Assembly (NCBI GenBank): GCA_903823665.1
Contig: CAIJTR010000203.1
Coordinates: 1 to 40,741, forward strand
DNA: 40,741 nucleotides
Direction: 5' to 3'
Source: an uncultured Rhodospirillales bacterium
Lineage (GTDB): Bacteria; Pseudomonadota; Alphaproteobacteria; Acetobacterales; Acetobacteraceae
The notes beneath the pieces are model-generated. The model was not told the origin of the DNA. It made no database searches and saw only the letters and a list, made by a program, of their open reading frames with translations. Numbering within the stretch: the stretch's first letter is position 1; each line of letters begins with the position of its first letter. Positions 1 through 8,214 of this stretch are shown piece after piece. The position numbers were made by a program, and so were the translations under genes.

Positions 1-648
1 GCGCGCTTCGGAGGACAACCGCGCAATCGCCATCGCCTTCATCGCCAGCACCGGGAACACGCACGGCATCAGGTTCAGGATCAACCCACCCAGCAACGCC
101 GCCCCAATCACCCGCCAAATCGCCATCGGCTCACCGGCCGCCACCCGCGCTTCAACAACGGGAAACAACGACGCCTGCGCCGAAGTCGCCACCACGCCCA
201 CCGGCAAATCAAGGCTGAAATCCGCCTCCTCCGGCACGCAAATATTGTTGCACACCAGCCAATTCGTGTGCAGCCGAACCGGCCCCGGCCCCGTCGCAGG
301 CACCGCCAGCACCACATTTCCGGTATAGCCATACGTCGTCAGCGGGCCTTCCTTGAACGTCTCCGTCGCAGGCCACACAATCTCGCCAGTTTTGGTCCCC
401 TCCGGCAGCGTCCAGGCGAAATCCGGCGGAATGCCGGCATCGCCGGGGTCCCGCCCATAAGTGTGCCATCCCGGAGCCAACTGAAACCGCAATCCCAGCC
501 GATACGGCACCCCCGCCGCCACCGCATCCGTGTCCGAAATCAGCGAAACCGTGGCGCGCTTGGTCACACTCGGCACGCTCTCAGCCGCCTGCGCCACCTG
601 CGCAAACGCCAGCACCAGCATCACCAGCAAAAAGCGAAATATCGACAT
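1..648 (-). CDS. DsbD/ScsB-type thiol:disulfide interchange protein, N-terminal part (runs off window)
   Basis: The frame is open from the ATG at 648 to the window edge, giving the first 216 residues. It begins with a signal peptide (hydrophobic FRFLLVMLVLAFAQVAQA), then a periplasmic beta-rich domain with a CNNIC cysteine pair (LVCNNICVPEEADF). At the edge it enters the first membrane segment, with the sequence LNLMPCVFPVL; this NxMPCVFPV signature marks DsbD-family electron transporters. DsbD-type proteins carry reducing equivalents from cytoplasmic thioredoxin to periplasmic partners; the remaining membrane helices and any thioredoxin domain lie outside. The gene is divergent from hrpB with 59 bp between starts, so that gap must hold both promoters. 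Family assignment is confident; whether it is DsbD proper or ScsB-like cannot be settled from this part. Confidence 0.85.
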   Translation of the reverse strand, partial: MSIFRFLLVMLVLAFAQVAQAAESVPSVTKRATVSLISDTDAVAAGVPYRLGLRFQLAPGWHTYGRDPGDAGIPPDFAWTLPEGTKTGEIVWPATETFKEGPLTTYGYTGNVVLAVPATGPGPVRLHTNWLVCNNICVPEEADFSLDLPVGVVATSAQASLFPVVEARVAAGEPMAIWRVIGAALLGGLILNLMPCVFPVLAMKAMAIARLSSEAR

Positions 649-707
649 GCCAGCGATATGAACCCCAATCGCTCGCCGTGCCAGTTAAACAATGGTAGGC
701 CGCGCCG

Positions 708-3119
708 ATGAATTTCGACGATATCGACCTCCCCGTCCGCGACTGCCTCCCCGCCCTGCGCGCTACCCTCGCCTCGGGCCGCAACGCCGTGCTCATCGCA
801 CCACCGGGCGCGGGCAAAACCACCCTCGTCCCACTCGCTTTGCGCGGGGCGGACTGGCTGGGCGATCACCGCATCATCATGCTCGAACCGCGAAGGCTCG
901 CCGCCCGTGCCGCCGCCACGCGCATGTCCGCGCTCATCGGCGAAACCGTGGGCCAATCGGTCGGCTACCGCACAAGACTGGACAGCGCCGTGTCGCCCGC
1001 CACCCGCATCGAGGTGATCACCGAGGGCCTGCTCGTCCGCCGCCTGCAAACCGATCCCGGCCTGGACGGCGTCGCCTGCGTCATCTTCGATGAAATCCAT
1101 GAGCGCGCGCTGGATGCCGACCTCGCCCTCGCCTTCTGCCTCGACCTGCAACGCGAACTCCGCCCCGAACTGCGCATTCTCGCCATGTCCGCCACCGCCG
1201 ACGGCGCGCGCCTCGGCCCGCTGCTGAACGCGGAGATCATCGAGAGCGAGGGCCGCCTCTTCCCAGTCACCGTCACCCACGCCAAACGCGACCTCGCCCA
1301 TATCCGCGACCTGCCAGACGCCATGGCCCGCGCCATCCGCGCAGCACTCGCCGAGCACAAAGGCGACATTCTCGCCTTCTTGCCGGGCATGGGAGAAATC
1401 CGCCGCACCGAACAGGCCCTCGCGGGGTGTGACGCCCTCGTCCTCCCGCTCCACGGCGACCTGCCGCCCGCCGACCAAGACCGCGCCCTCACCCCGGCCC
1501 AAGGCCGCCGCGTCGTGCTCTCCACCTCAATCGCCGAAACCTCCCTCACCGTCCCCGGCGTCCGCATCGTCGTCGATGGCGGCTGGAGGCGAGCCCCGCG
1601 CATGGACCCAGCCACCGGCCTCACCCGCCTCGACACAATGCGCATCAGCCGCGCCGCAGCCGAACAGCGCGCCGGTCGTGGCGGGCGCGAAGGCCCAGGT
1701 GTCGCCATCCGCCTCTGGTCCGATGCCCTGCATCGCGGCCTGCCCGCCTTCGACCGCTCCGAAATCCTCGAAGCTGAACTCTCCGGTCTCGCCTTGGACT
1801 GTGCCGCCTGGGGCACAGCCCCCGCCGATCTGCCCTTCCCCGACGCCCCGCCGCCCGGCCCACTCGCCGCCGCCGGAACGCTGCTGGCCGAACTCGGTGC
1901 CCTCAAAGATGCCCGCATCACCGATCTCGGCCGCCAAATGGCCCGCCTCGGCGCCCATCCCCGCCTCTCCGCCATGATGCTCGCCGCCGAAACGCCGGGC
2001 CAAGCCGCCCTCGCCTGCGACATTGCGGCCCTCCTCGAAGAACGCGACCCCATCCGCAACGCCGCCACCAGCGACATCAGCCTGCGTCTCGCCGCCATCG
2101 AGGGCCATGCGGACGCCGACCGCGCCACCATCTCGCGCATCAAACGCGCGGCTTCCCAATACCGACGCCGTTTGGGCCTACGCGACCTCGCAGGCTCCGG
2201 CGAGCCCGGCCCGCTGATCGCCGCCGGCTTCCCCGACCGCATCGCCCAGCGTCGCGGTGAGCCCGGAAGTTTTCGCCTCTCCGGCGGCGGCGGGGCCAAA
2301 CTCCCGCTCTCGGACCCATTGTCCAAAGCCCCGCTCCTGGCCATCGCCACGCTGGAGATGAAGCTCTCCGCCCAGATCCGCCTCGCCGCCCCGCTCGACC
2401 CCGCCTGCCTCACCGCCCGCACCACCGTTGCCGTCGAAACCGGACTCGACCCCGTCACCGGCTCCGTCCTCGCCCGGAGGCGTCGCCGCCTCGGCGCACT
2501 CATACTTGAGGACCGCACCGAGCCCGCCGACCCAGCCGAGACCGCCGCAGCCCTGGCCCGAGCCGCCACCCTGGCGCAACTGCCGTGGACCGACGCCGCC
2601 CGACAATTCCAATCCCGCTTGGCCTTCATGCACGCCCTCGAACCCGAAAACTGGCCCGACCTCTCCGACGCAGCCCTGGACGCCGATCGCGCATGGCTTG
2701 CCAACCACCTCCACGGCTCCAACCGCCTCGCCGATCTGCAAAAGATCGACCTGCGCGAAATCCTCAGCACCACCCTCACCTGGGACCAAACCAGCGCGCT
2801 CGACCGCCTTCTGCCCACGCACCTGACCCTCCCCGGCGGCAGAGCGTCCATTGACTACACCCAGCCCGTGCCGGTTGCCGAAGCCCGCGCACAGTTCTTC
2901 TACGGCCTCACCGAAACGCCCAAACTTGCCCAAGGCCGCATCGAACTGCGCCTCGCACTGCTCTCCCCCGCCCAACGCCCGGTCGCCATCACCGCCGACC
3001 TCGCCGGCTTCTGGCGCGGGGCCTGGGCCGATGTGCGCAAAGACATGCGCGGCCGTTACCCCCGCCACCACTGGCCCGACGACCCCGCAACAGCCGAGCC
3101 GCGCAGACCAGACAAGTGA
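708..3119 (+). CDS. hrpB: ATP-dependent helicase HrpB
   Basis: This 803-residue DEAH-box helicase has the usual HrpB length. Visible motifs are Walker A GAGKTT (K37), motif II DEIH (residues 128-131), motif III SAT, the STSIAETSLT segment and motif VI QRAGRGGR. The C-terminus has the HrpB signature KDMRGRYPRHHWPDDP, which separates HrpB from HrpA. The family is widespread in proteobacteria and its physiological RNA target is poorly defined. The ATG at 708 opens the helicase domain directly. The next gene starts about 80 bp downstream, so it is probably transcribed alone or weakly linked to the protease gene. Confidence 0.95.
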   Translation: MNFDDIDLPVRDCLPALRATLASGRNAVLIAPPGAGKTTLVPLALRGADWLGDHRIIMLEPRRLAARAAATRMSALIGETVGQSVGYRTRLDSAVSPATRIEVITEGLLVRRLQTDPGLDGVACVIFDEIHERALDADLALAFCLDLQRELRPELRILAMSATADGARLGPLLNAEIIESEGRLFPVTVTHAKRDLAHIRDLPDAMARAIRAALAEHKGDILAFLPGMGEIRRTEQALAGCDALVLPLHGDLPPADQDRALTPAQGRRVVLSTSIAETSLTVPGVRIVVDGGWRRAPRMDPATGLTRLDTMRISRAAAEQRAGRGGREGPGVAIRLWSDALHRGLPAFDRSEILEAELSGLALDCAAWGTAPADLPFPDAPPPGPLAAAGTLLAELGALKDARITDLGRQMARLGAHPRLSAMMLAAETPGQAALACDIAALLEERDPIRNAATSDISLRLAAIEGHADADRATISRIKRAASQYRRRLGLRDLAGSGEPGPLIAAGFPDRIAQRRGEPGSFRLSGGGGAKLPLSDPLSKAPLLAIATLEMKLSAQIRLAAPLDPACLTARTTVAVETGLDPVTGSVLARRRRRLGALILEDRTEPADPAETAAALARAATLAQLPWTDAARQFQSRLAFMHALEPENWPDLSDAALDADRAWLANHLHGSNRLADLQKIDLREILSTTLTWDQTSALDRLLPTHLTLPGGRASIDYTQPVPVAEARAQFFYGLTETPKLAQGRIELRLALLSPAQRPVAITADLAGFWRGAWADVRKDMRGRYPRHHWPDDPATAEPRRPDK

Positions 3120-3201
3120 TATCGGCCGGTAATCTTGTTACGGGCTATCGTCATGGCCACATCTACAGCGAAATCATGTAAAGTGTGTCCGGAGCGTGCC
3201 C

Positions 3202-4263
3202 ATGCCCTCATTGACCCGGCGTCATCTTGGCGTCCTCACCGCAGCCATGATGGTCGCGCGTCCGGCGTTCGCGCGCTCTGGGCCAGACAGCTTCGCCCCT
3301 TTGGTCAAGCGCGTGCTGCCCGCCGTGGTCAATATCGGCGTTACCGAAACGGTCTCCGGAAGTCCGGATTGGGAAGATCTGCCACCCGAGATCCAGCGCC
3401 AACTCCGCGAACGCTTCCGCCGCAGCAAGCGTCAGGTGCAGGGCGCGGGCTCGGGCTTCATCATTGATCCCGCAGGCTTCATCATCACCAACAATCACGT
3501 GGCCGGGCAGGCCGACAAAATCATCGTCTCCCTGTCAGACGGCACCGAACTCCCCGCCAAACTCATCGGCACAGACGAGCTGACGGACATTGCCGTGATC
3601 AAGGTCAACGCCCCCCGCCCGTTGCCGTTCGTCACCTGGGGCAACAGCAGTGCCACCGAGGTGGGGGACTGGGTGATCGCCGCCGGCAACCCGTTCGGCC
3701 TCGGCGGCTCCGTCACGGCCGGCATCGTCTCCGGTCGCGGCCGAGACATCGGGGCTTCCGCGTTTGACGATTATTTGCAGATCGACGCCCCCATCAATCC
3801 CGGCAATTCCGGCGGCCCGGTGTTCAATTCCGATGGCGAGGTGGTCGGCGTCAACACCGCCATCGTCTCCCCCAATGGCGGCGGCTCGGTCGGCATCGGC
3901 TTTGCGGTGCCCTCCAACGTTGCCAGCAAAATCGCTGCCGAATTGCGCGATAAAGGCCGCATTGAGCGCGGCTGGCTCGGCGTATCGGTGCAGGACATCG
4001 AACCACCCGAAGGCAAAAAGCGCGCGCCCGGTGTGGCAGTGGCGGGCGTTGATCGGACCGGTCCCGCCGCACGCGCCGGTATTCGCGCCGGTGATGTGGT
4101 CACCGCCATCAATGGCCAGCCGGTCAACACTGCGCGCTCCCTCATCCAGGCGGTCGCGGCCATAACCCCCGGCGGCAGCGCCAGCGTTGCCGTCCGGCGC
4201 GGCAACCGGGACATGGAAGTGGCAGTGACCGTGGGCCGCAGACCCGTCAACGACCAGGGCTGA
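3202..4263 (+). CDS. HtrA/Deg-family periplasmic serine protease with one PDZ domain
   Basis: Trypsin-like protease of 353 residues with the HtrA triad: H99 in TNNHV, D129 in LTDIAVIKV and S203 in NPGNSGGPV. One PDZ domain follows (about residues 250-345). DegP has two PDZ domains; this one-PDZ layout is like DegS, but a cleavable export signal replaces a membrane anchor. The N-terminus LTRRHLGVLTAA ending AFA resembles a twin-arginine signal. The ATG at 3202 is preferred over the in-frame GTG at 3196 because GGAG at 3191-3194 sits 7 bases before the ATG but only 1 base before the GTG. It lies 52 bp upstream of a response regulator and sensor kinase, an arrangement suggesting envelope quality control (inference). 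Confidence 0.9.
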   Translation: MPSLTRRHLGVLTAAMMVARPAFARSGPDSFAPLVKRVLPAVVNIGVTETVSGSPDWEDLPPEIQRQLRERFRRSKRQVQGAGSGFIIDPAGFIITNNHVAGQADKIIVSLSDGTELPAKLIGTDELTDIAVIKVNAPRPLPFVTWGNSSATEVGDWVIAAGNPFGLGGSVTAGIVSGRGRDIGASAFDDYLQIDAPINPGNSGGPVFNSDGEVVGVNTAIVSPNGGGSVGIGFAVPSNVASKIAAELRDKGRIERGWLGVSVQDIEPPEGKKRAPGVAVAGVDRTGPAARAGIRAGDVVTAINGQPVNTARSLIQAVAAITPGGSASVAVRRGNRDMEVAVTVGRRPVNDQG

Positions 4264-4315
4264 ACAATCCAGGCTGAGCGATATAGGCTGAACGACGGCA
4301 CGAAGGACCAGATAG

Positions 4316-4999
4316 ATGCGGATATTGGTTGTAGAAGACGACAAAGACGTCGCAGGCTTCGTGGTCAAAGGGCTGCGTGAGGCTGGACACGTGGTCGAGC
4401 ACACCGGCAACGGACGCGACGGCCTGTTCATGGCGGCGAGCGAGAATTTCGACGCGATCGTGCTTGACCGCATGCTGCCGGGCGGCGTGGACGGCCTGCG
4501 CCTCCTCGAAACGCTCAGGGGCCAGAACAACCACACCCCAGTGATGTTCCTCTCTGCCATGGCCCAGGTCGATGACCGCGTGAAGGGGCTCAAGGCCGGC
4601 GGTGACGACTACATGACCAAGCCCTTCGCCTTCGCCGAGTTGTTGGCCCGCGTGGAGGCCCTCACCCGGCGCGGCAAGGGCGATGCGCCGACCACCAAGC
4701 TCGTCGCCGCCGATCTGGAGATGGATCTGCTCTCCCGCAGCGTCAAACGCGGCGGCCAGAAGATCGACCTGCAGCCACGCGAATTCCGCCTGCTCGAATT
4801 CCTGATGCGACATGCAGGCCAGGTCGTCACCCGCACCATGCTGCTCGAAGGCGTGTGGGATTACCATTTCGACCCACAAACCAACGTGATCGACGTACAC
4901 GTCAGCCGTCTGCGCCAGAAGGTGGACAAGCCCTTCCCGCAGGCTCTCATCCACACCGTCCGCAACGCCGGCTACATGCTGCGGGCCGAAGAAGTTTGA
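4316..4999 (+). CDS. OmpR/PhoB-family response regulator
   Basis: A 227-residue transcription factor with an N-terminal receiver and a C-terminal winged helix. The receiver shows the acidic pair E7/D8/D9, phospho-acceptor D51 (AIVLDRMLP), S80 and K102 (MTKPF). The DNA-binding domain shows LQPREFRLLEFLMRHAGQVV and the closing VDVHVSRLRQKVDKP / IHTVRNAGYML motifs of the OmpR family. Its stop overlaps the TTG start of the adjacent kinase, so the two are translated as a coupled pair. The regulon is not visible here; the upstream HtrA gene is a candidate target. Confidence 0.93.
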   Translation: MRILVVEDDKDVAGFVVKGLREAGHVVEHTGNGRDGLFMAASENFDAIVLDRMLPGGVDGLRLLETLRGQNNHTPVMFLSAMAQVDDRVKGLKAGGDDYMTKPFAFAELLARVEALTRRGKGDAPTTKLVAADLEMDLLSRSVKRGGQKIDLQPREFRLLEFLMRHAGQVVTRTMLLEGVWDYHFDPQTNVIDVHVSRLRQKVDKPFPQALIHTVRNAGYMLRAEEV

Positions 5000-6483
5000 G
5001 TGACGTCGCCCACGCAGAACCCGTGATCGGTCAGGCAGCGACACGCCGCCTGACCGCCCCACGCCTTCTGAAATCGGCGGGATTCCGCTTTGGCGTCATC
5101 TACGCCGCCCTCTTCGGCATCTCGGCCGCAGCACTGGCCGCCTTCCTATGGTGGTCCACCGCAGGCTTGCTCGAACGCCAAACCGTCGCTGCCATCGACA
5201 CCGACAGTGACGCCATGGTCACCGTCTTTCTCGCCGGTGGTGTCGGCGGTGTCCGCGAAGCCATACGTGACCGTGTCACCGGCAACATTGACGATGACGC
5301 CGTCTACCTGCTGGTCGATCAGCATTACCGGCCCGTCGAAGGCAATCTCAACGCCTGGCCGCAGCATCTGCCAATGGATGAGGATTGGGGCGAACTGAAG
5401 CTGGACCGCGCCGGCGTGCCTGCGCTGATGCAGGTGCATTACTTCGACATGCCCGGTGACTACCACATGCTCATCGGCCGAGACGTCGCCGTCCGGTCCC
5501 AGCTAGGTCGCCTGATGACCGGTGCCCTCCTTTGGGCCGCTGCCATCGCCCTCGTGCTCGGCTCTGTCGGCGCCTGGGCCGTGCGCGGCCTGTTCCGCGC
5601 CACCATCGCGGATGTCTCCGCCACCGCCATGGCCGTCAGCGCCGGCGATCTCTCCCGTCGCGTCACCGTTGCAGGCGCGGATGACGAATTCGACCTGCTG
5701 GCCGAGACCATCAACGACATGCTCGACCGCATCACCCGGCTAATGGACGGTGTCAGCCAGGTCTCCAACGCCATCGCGCATGATTTGCGCACGCCCATCA
5801 CCCGCGCCCGCGCCCGGCTGGAAGACGCCGCCACCCATGCCGGCACCGCCGAGGTGCTGAAAGCCGCCATCGAACGCGGCATCGCCGACCTTGACGGCAT
5901 TGTCGGCATTTTCCAGGCGTTGCTCCGCATTTCCGAAATCGAGGCCGGTGCCCGCCGCAGCGCCTTCGCGCCCATTGATCTCGGCCCCGTCCTGTCCGAC
6001 CTCGTCGAACTTTACGACGCCGTCGCCGAGGAACGCGGCCTGCGCCTCGTCGCCGACATCGCAACCCCACTGCCCGCCTTCGGGGACCGTGACATGATCC
6101 AGCAGGCCGTTGCCAACCTGCTCGACAACGCGTTGAAATTCTCGCCGGATGGCGGCGAGATCCACCTCAGCGCCCACGAATCAGCCGGAAGGCTTGTCAT
6201 CCGCGTCACCGACCAAGGCCCAGGCATGCCGGAGGAGGACATGAAACGCGCCACCGAACGTTTCTTTCGCGGCGAAACGGCACGCAACACTCCAGGCTCC
6301 GGCCTCGGCCTGTCACTCGTCCAGGCAGTGGCCCAATTGCACGGCGGTGATATCGAACTGTCGGACGCCCACCCCGGTCTTGATGCCCTCTTGACCCTCG
6401 GCTTACGCCCTGCCAGCGCCGCACGACCAGCTTTGCTGGCGGCAGCCCTGCGCGCCAAGCCGCAGCCCGCCAGCCGAAGCTAA
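4996..6483 (+). CDS. Sensor histidine kinase, partner of the upstream regulator
   Basis: Membrane kinase of about 495 residues. It has a first transmembrane helix (VIYAALFGISAAALAAFLWW), a periplasmic sensor of about 130 residues, a second helix (ALLWAAAIALVLGSVGAWAV), a HAMP linker, HisKA with H262 in AIAHDLRTPITR, and an HATPase domain with N box NLLDNALKFSPDGG and G boxes DQGPGMP and GSGLGLSLV. The frame is open far upstream into the regulator gene, but the TTG at 4996 (sharing bases with the regulator stop) or the GTG at 5023 gives the expected N-terminus. TTG 4996 was chosen because it gives a coupled start; the exact start is uncertain. The periplasmic sensor was not recognised. Confidence 0.88.
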   Translation: MSDVAHAEPVIGQAATRRLTAPRLLKSAGFRFGVIYAALFGISAAALAAFLWWSTAGLLERQTVAAIDTDSDAMVTVFLAGGVGGVREAIRDRVTGNIDDDAVYLLVDQHYRPVEGNLNAWPQHLPMDEDWGELKLDRAGVPALMQVHYFDMPGDYHMLIGRDVAVRSQLGRLMTGALLWAAAIALVLGSVGAWAVRGLFRATIADVSATAMAVSAGDLSRRVTVAGADDEFDLLAETINDMLDRITRLMDGVSQVSNAIAHDLRTPITRARARLEDAATHAGTAEVLKAAIERGIADLDGIVGIFQALLRISEIEAGARRSAFAPIDLGPVLSDLVELYDAVAEERGLRLVADIATPLPAFGDRDMIQQAVANLLDNALKFSPDGGEIHLSAHESAGRLVIRVTDQGPGMPEEDMKRATERFFRGETARNTPGSGLGLSLVQAVAQLHGGDIELSDAHPGLDALLTLGLRPASAARPALLAAALRAKPQPASRS

Positions 6484-6541
6484 CGTGCTGTTCATGTTCC
6501 GGCCAATCGGATCTCATCGCAGCGGTGCTACCATAACCTCC

Positions 6542-6901
6542 ATGGGCATAGGATTCCGCAGCGCGACGATGGTTTTGGCAATCGGGCTCTCTGTCGCTCG
6601 TGCGCAGTCGACCGGCGATACGCCCGCGATCGAAATACCAGCATCTGAAGCGCCGTTTGCGAGCCAGCCCAGCACTGGAACACAGCCCGCCGCGCCATTG
6701 CCACGCTATATGCCGGACACATCGGAATACTGCGACTCCCTGCGCGCCAACATAGCCCGGATCCAAAGCCGGCGCGGCCACCTGCCGGCAGATGTTGACA
6801 TCCTCACCCGAGAGGGGGAGGCGATGTGCCACATGGGCCATTTCAAGCCGGGCATCACCCGTCTGCGCACTGCCATCATGCTGCTCCGCCACCGGAACTG
6901 A
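6542..6901 (+). CDS. Small secreted protein of unknown function
   Basis: A 119-residue protein beginning with a signal peptide (IGFRSATMVLAIGLSVARA), followed by a Pro/Thr/Ala-rich linker and a helical C-terminal part (YCDSLRANIARIQ...EGEAMCHMGHF...LRTAIMLLR). Two cysteines, one at each end of the helical part, could form a disulfide in the periplasm. The in-frame GTG at 6485 is possible but would put 19 residues before the signal peptide. It follows the kinase gene by about 60 bp on the same strand and may be the last gene of the protease/two-component operon (inference). No family was recognised. Confidence 0.65.
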   Translation: MGIGFRSATMVLAIGLSVARAQSTGDTPAIEIPASEAPFASQPSTGTQPAAPLPRYMPDTSEYCDSLRANIARIQSRRGHLPADVDILTREGEAMCHMGHFKPGITRLRTAIMLLRHRN

Positions 6902-6907
6902 GCGGCT

Positions 6908-7318
6908 TTATTCGGATCGCAACGCCGCCTGCAGCTCCACCATCCCAGCCGGATCTTCCCAACCCGCCAGCCGCAACGCCGACAGCCGCGCAAATCGACG
7001 CAGCAACGCCGTCCGCCGTGCCGCCGTCAGCCGGTGCTCCGGGGCTTCCCGCAGCACCACAGCCCCCTCCTCGGCGACAATCAGCCCGGCATCCCCCGGC
7101 AACAACTCCTGCGGGAAATCAGCATCCACCGCGAAATACAGCGCATCAGCATAATCCCGGTAATGGTGCCACTTCCGGTCCGCCAGAAAATCCCGCGCGT
7201 CGGACTTCACCTCGATGCACACGAACAACCCATCCGGCCGCAACGCCAAAATATCCGCGCGCCTCCCATTCTCCAACCCAACCTCATGCAGCGGGGCCCA
7301 CCCCAGCGCCAGACACAA
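6908..7318 (-). CDS. mmcB: MmcB-family DNA repair protein (start uncertain)
   Basis: The reading shows NGRRADILAL, CIEVKSDARDFLADRKWHHYRDYADALYFAV and DAGLIVAEE, the endonuclease-like PD-(D/E)xK core of the MmcB family. Members belong to the alphaproteobacterial SOS/repair set. The first standard start codon is TTG at 7318, giving 136 residues, but the upstream codons read RTARIRKQTARLCLALGW, which matches the helix that normally precedes the core. No ATG, GTG or TTG lies between 7319 and the phhB stop. A CTG at 7372-7370 overlaps that stop (CTGA), so translation may begin there, coupled to phhB. The gene is convergent with the small secreted protein gene. Confidence 0.8.
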   Translation of the reverse strand: MCLALGWAPLHEVGLENGRRADILALRPDGLFVCIEVKSDARDFLADRKWHHYRDYADALYFAVDADFPQELLPGDAGLIVAEEGAVVLREAPEHRLTAARRTALLRRFARLSALRLAGWEDPAGMVELQAALRSE

Positions 7319-7368
7319 CCGCGCCGTCTGCTTGCGTATCCGCGCCGTCCGCTCAGGAGCCGAAGCGC

Positions 7369-7659
7369 TCAGGAGTGCAGCCCGTTGATAGCCCGCGCCA
7401 GCGCCACGTCCTTCTCCGAAAGACCGCCCACATCATGCGTCGAAAGCGTGATGTCCACCTTGTTCCACACGTTGGACCACTCCGGATGATGCCCCTGCGC
7501 CTCCGCCAGCAGCGCCACGCGGCTCATAAATCCCCAGGCATGGGAAAAATCCGCGAACACAATGCGCCGGTGCAGCGCGTCACGTCCTTCCACCAACGTC
7601 CAACCCGGCACCGCCTCAGCCAGCCCGGCGCGCTCCTCAGCCGTCAATTTGCTCGTCAT
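7369..7659 (-). CDS. phhB: Pterin-4a-carbinolamine dehydratase
   Basis: A 96-residue protein of the usual size for PCD/DCoH. The signature [20 protein letters not shown] followed by [11 protein letters not shown] is the full active-site motif. The enzyme dehydrates 4a-hydroxytetrahydropterin, recycling the cofactor of aromatic amino acid hydroxylases; no phenylalanine hydroxylase gene is in the window. The ATG at 7659 faces the divergent metallopeptidase gene at 7707, and mmcB follows on the same strand with a stop/start overlap or a very short gap. Confidence 0.93.
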   Translation of the reverse strand: MTSKLTAEERAGLAEAVPGWTLVEGRDALHRRIVFADFSHAWGFMSRVALLAEAQGHHPEWSNVWNKVDITLSTHDVGGLSEKDVALARAINGLHS

Positions 7660-7706
7660 ATCCGCATCCCTTGACCCACTCCCCTCTACATGGCCCTGTT
7701 GTCCGC

Positions 7707-8099
7707 ATGAACCACCCCAGCATCGCCCCCTCCAGCGACATCATCGCGGAAATGGCTGAGCAGGCCATAGCCGAAATCCCACCCGCACTGCGCCGCCACG
7801 TCGCCGGCATCGCCATCGCGGTCGAGGAACTGGCCGACGACGAAACGCTCGACGAAATGGGCCTTGAGAGCCCATACGACCTCACCGGCCTCTACGCCGG
7901 CATCCCCATAGGCGAGCGCAGCGTGATGGACGTGGCCCGCCCGCCGGACATGATCACGCTCTATCGCCAGGCCATCCTGCTTGAATGGATAGAAACCGGT
8001 GACGACCTAAAAGCCATAGTATGTAATGTTATAATTCATGAAATTGCACATCATTTTGGCTTCACCGAAGCGCAGATCGAGACGCTGGAACGGGAGTAG
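7707..8099 (+). CDS. Small zincin-type metallopeptidase family protein
   Basis: A 130-residue protein with HEIAHHFG (H111, E112, H115), the HExxH zinc site of the minimal zincin family common in alphaproteobacteria (known as metallopeptidase family protein). The segment [34 protein letters not shown] before the site is typical of that family. Substrates are unknown. The ATG at 7707 is preferred to the in-frame TTG at 7671, which would put a non-conserved 12-residue leader in front. The DNA around the zinc site (about 8010-8060) is clearly more AT-rich than the first half of the gene. Confidence 0.85.
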   Translation: MNHPSIAPSSDIIAEMAEQAIAEIPPALRRHVAGIAIAVEELADDETLDEMGLESPYDLTGLYAGIPIGERSVMDVARPPDMITLYRQAILLEWIETGDDLKAIVCNVIIHEIAHHFGFTEAQIETLERE

Positions 8100-8104
8100 A
8101 ATTA

Positions 8105-8132
8105 AAAAATTTCGGCTGATCACAGCTTTTTT
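8105..8132 (+). terminator. Possible weak terminator after the metallopeptidase gene
   Basis: GCTG (8115-8118) and CAGC (8123-8126) form a short stem with loop ATCA, preceded by a run of A and followed by six T. The stem has only 4 GC-containing pairs, extended by A-T pairing with mismatches, so it is a marginal factor-independent terminator. Confidence 0.3.
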
Positions 8133-8214
8133 AAGAGCCCAGCGCGATCTAAACCGTTAAGTAATATCCTTACGTGAGATTGTGTAAAACGCACAAAAAG
8201 CGTGACGCAACGTT

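Noticed and set aside
965-2851. Long antisense open frame of 628 codons inside hrpB
   Set aside because: It is Arg/Ser/Ala-rich with no domain, lies wholly opposite a well-supported helicase, and is typical of antisense frames in GC-rich genes.
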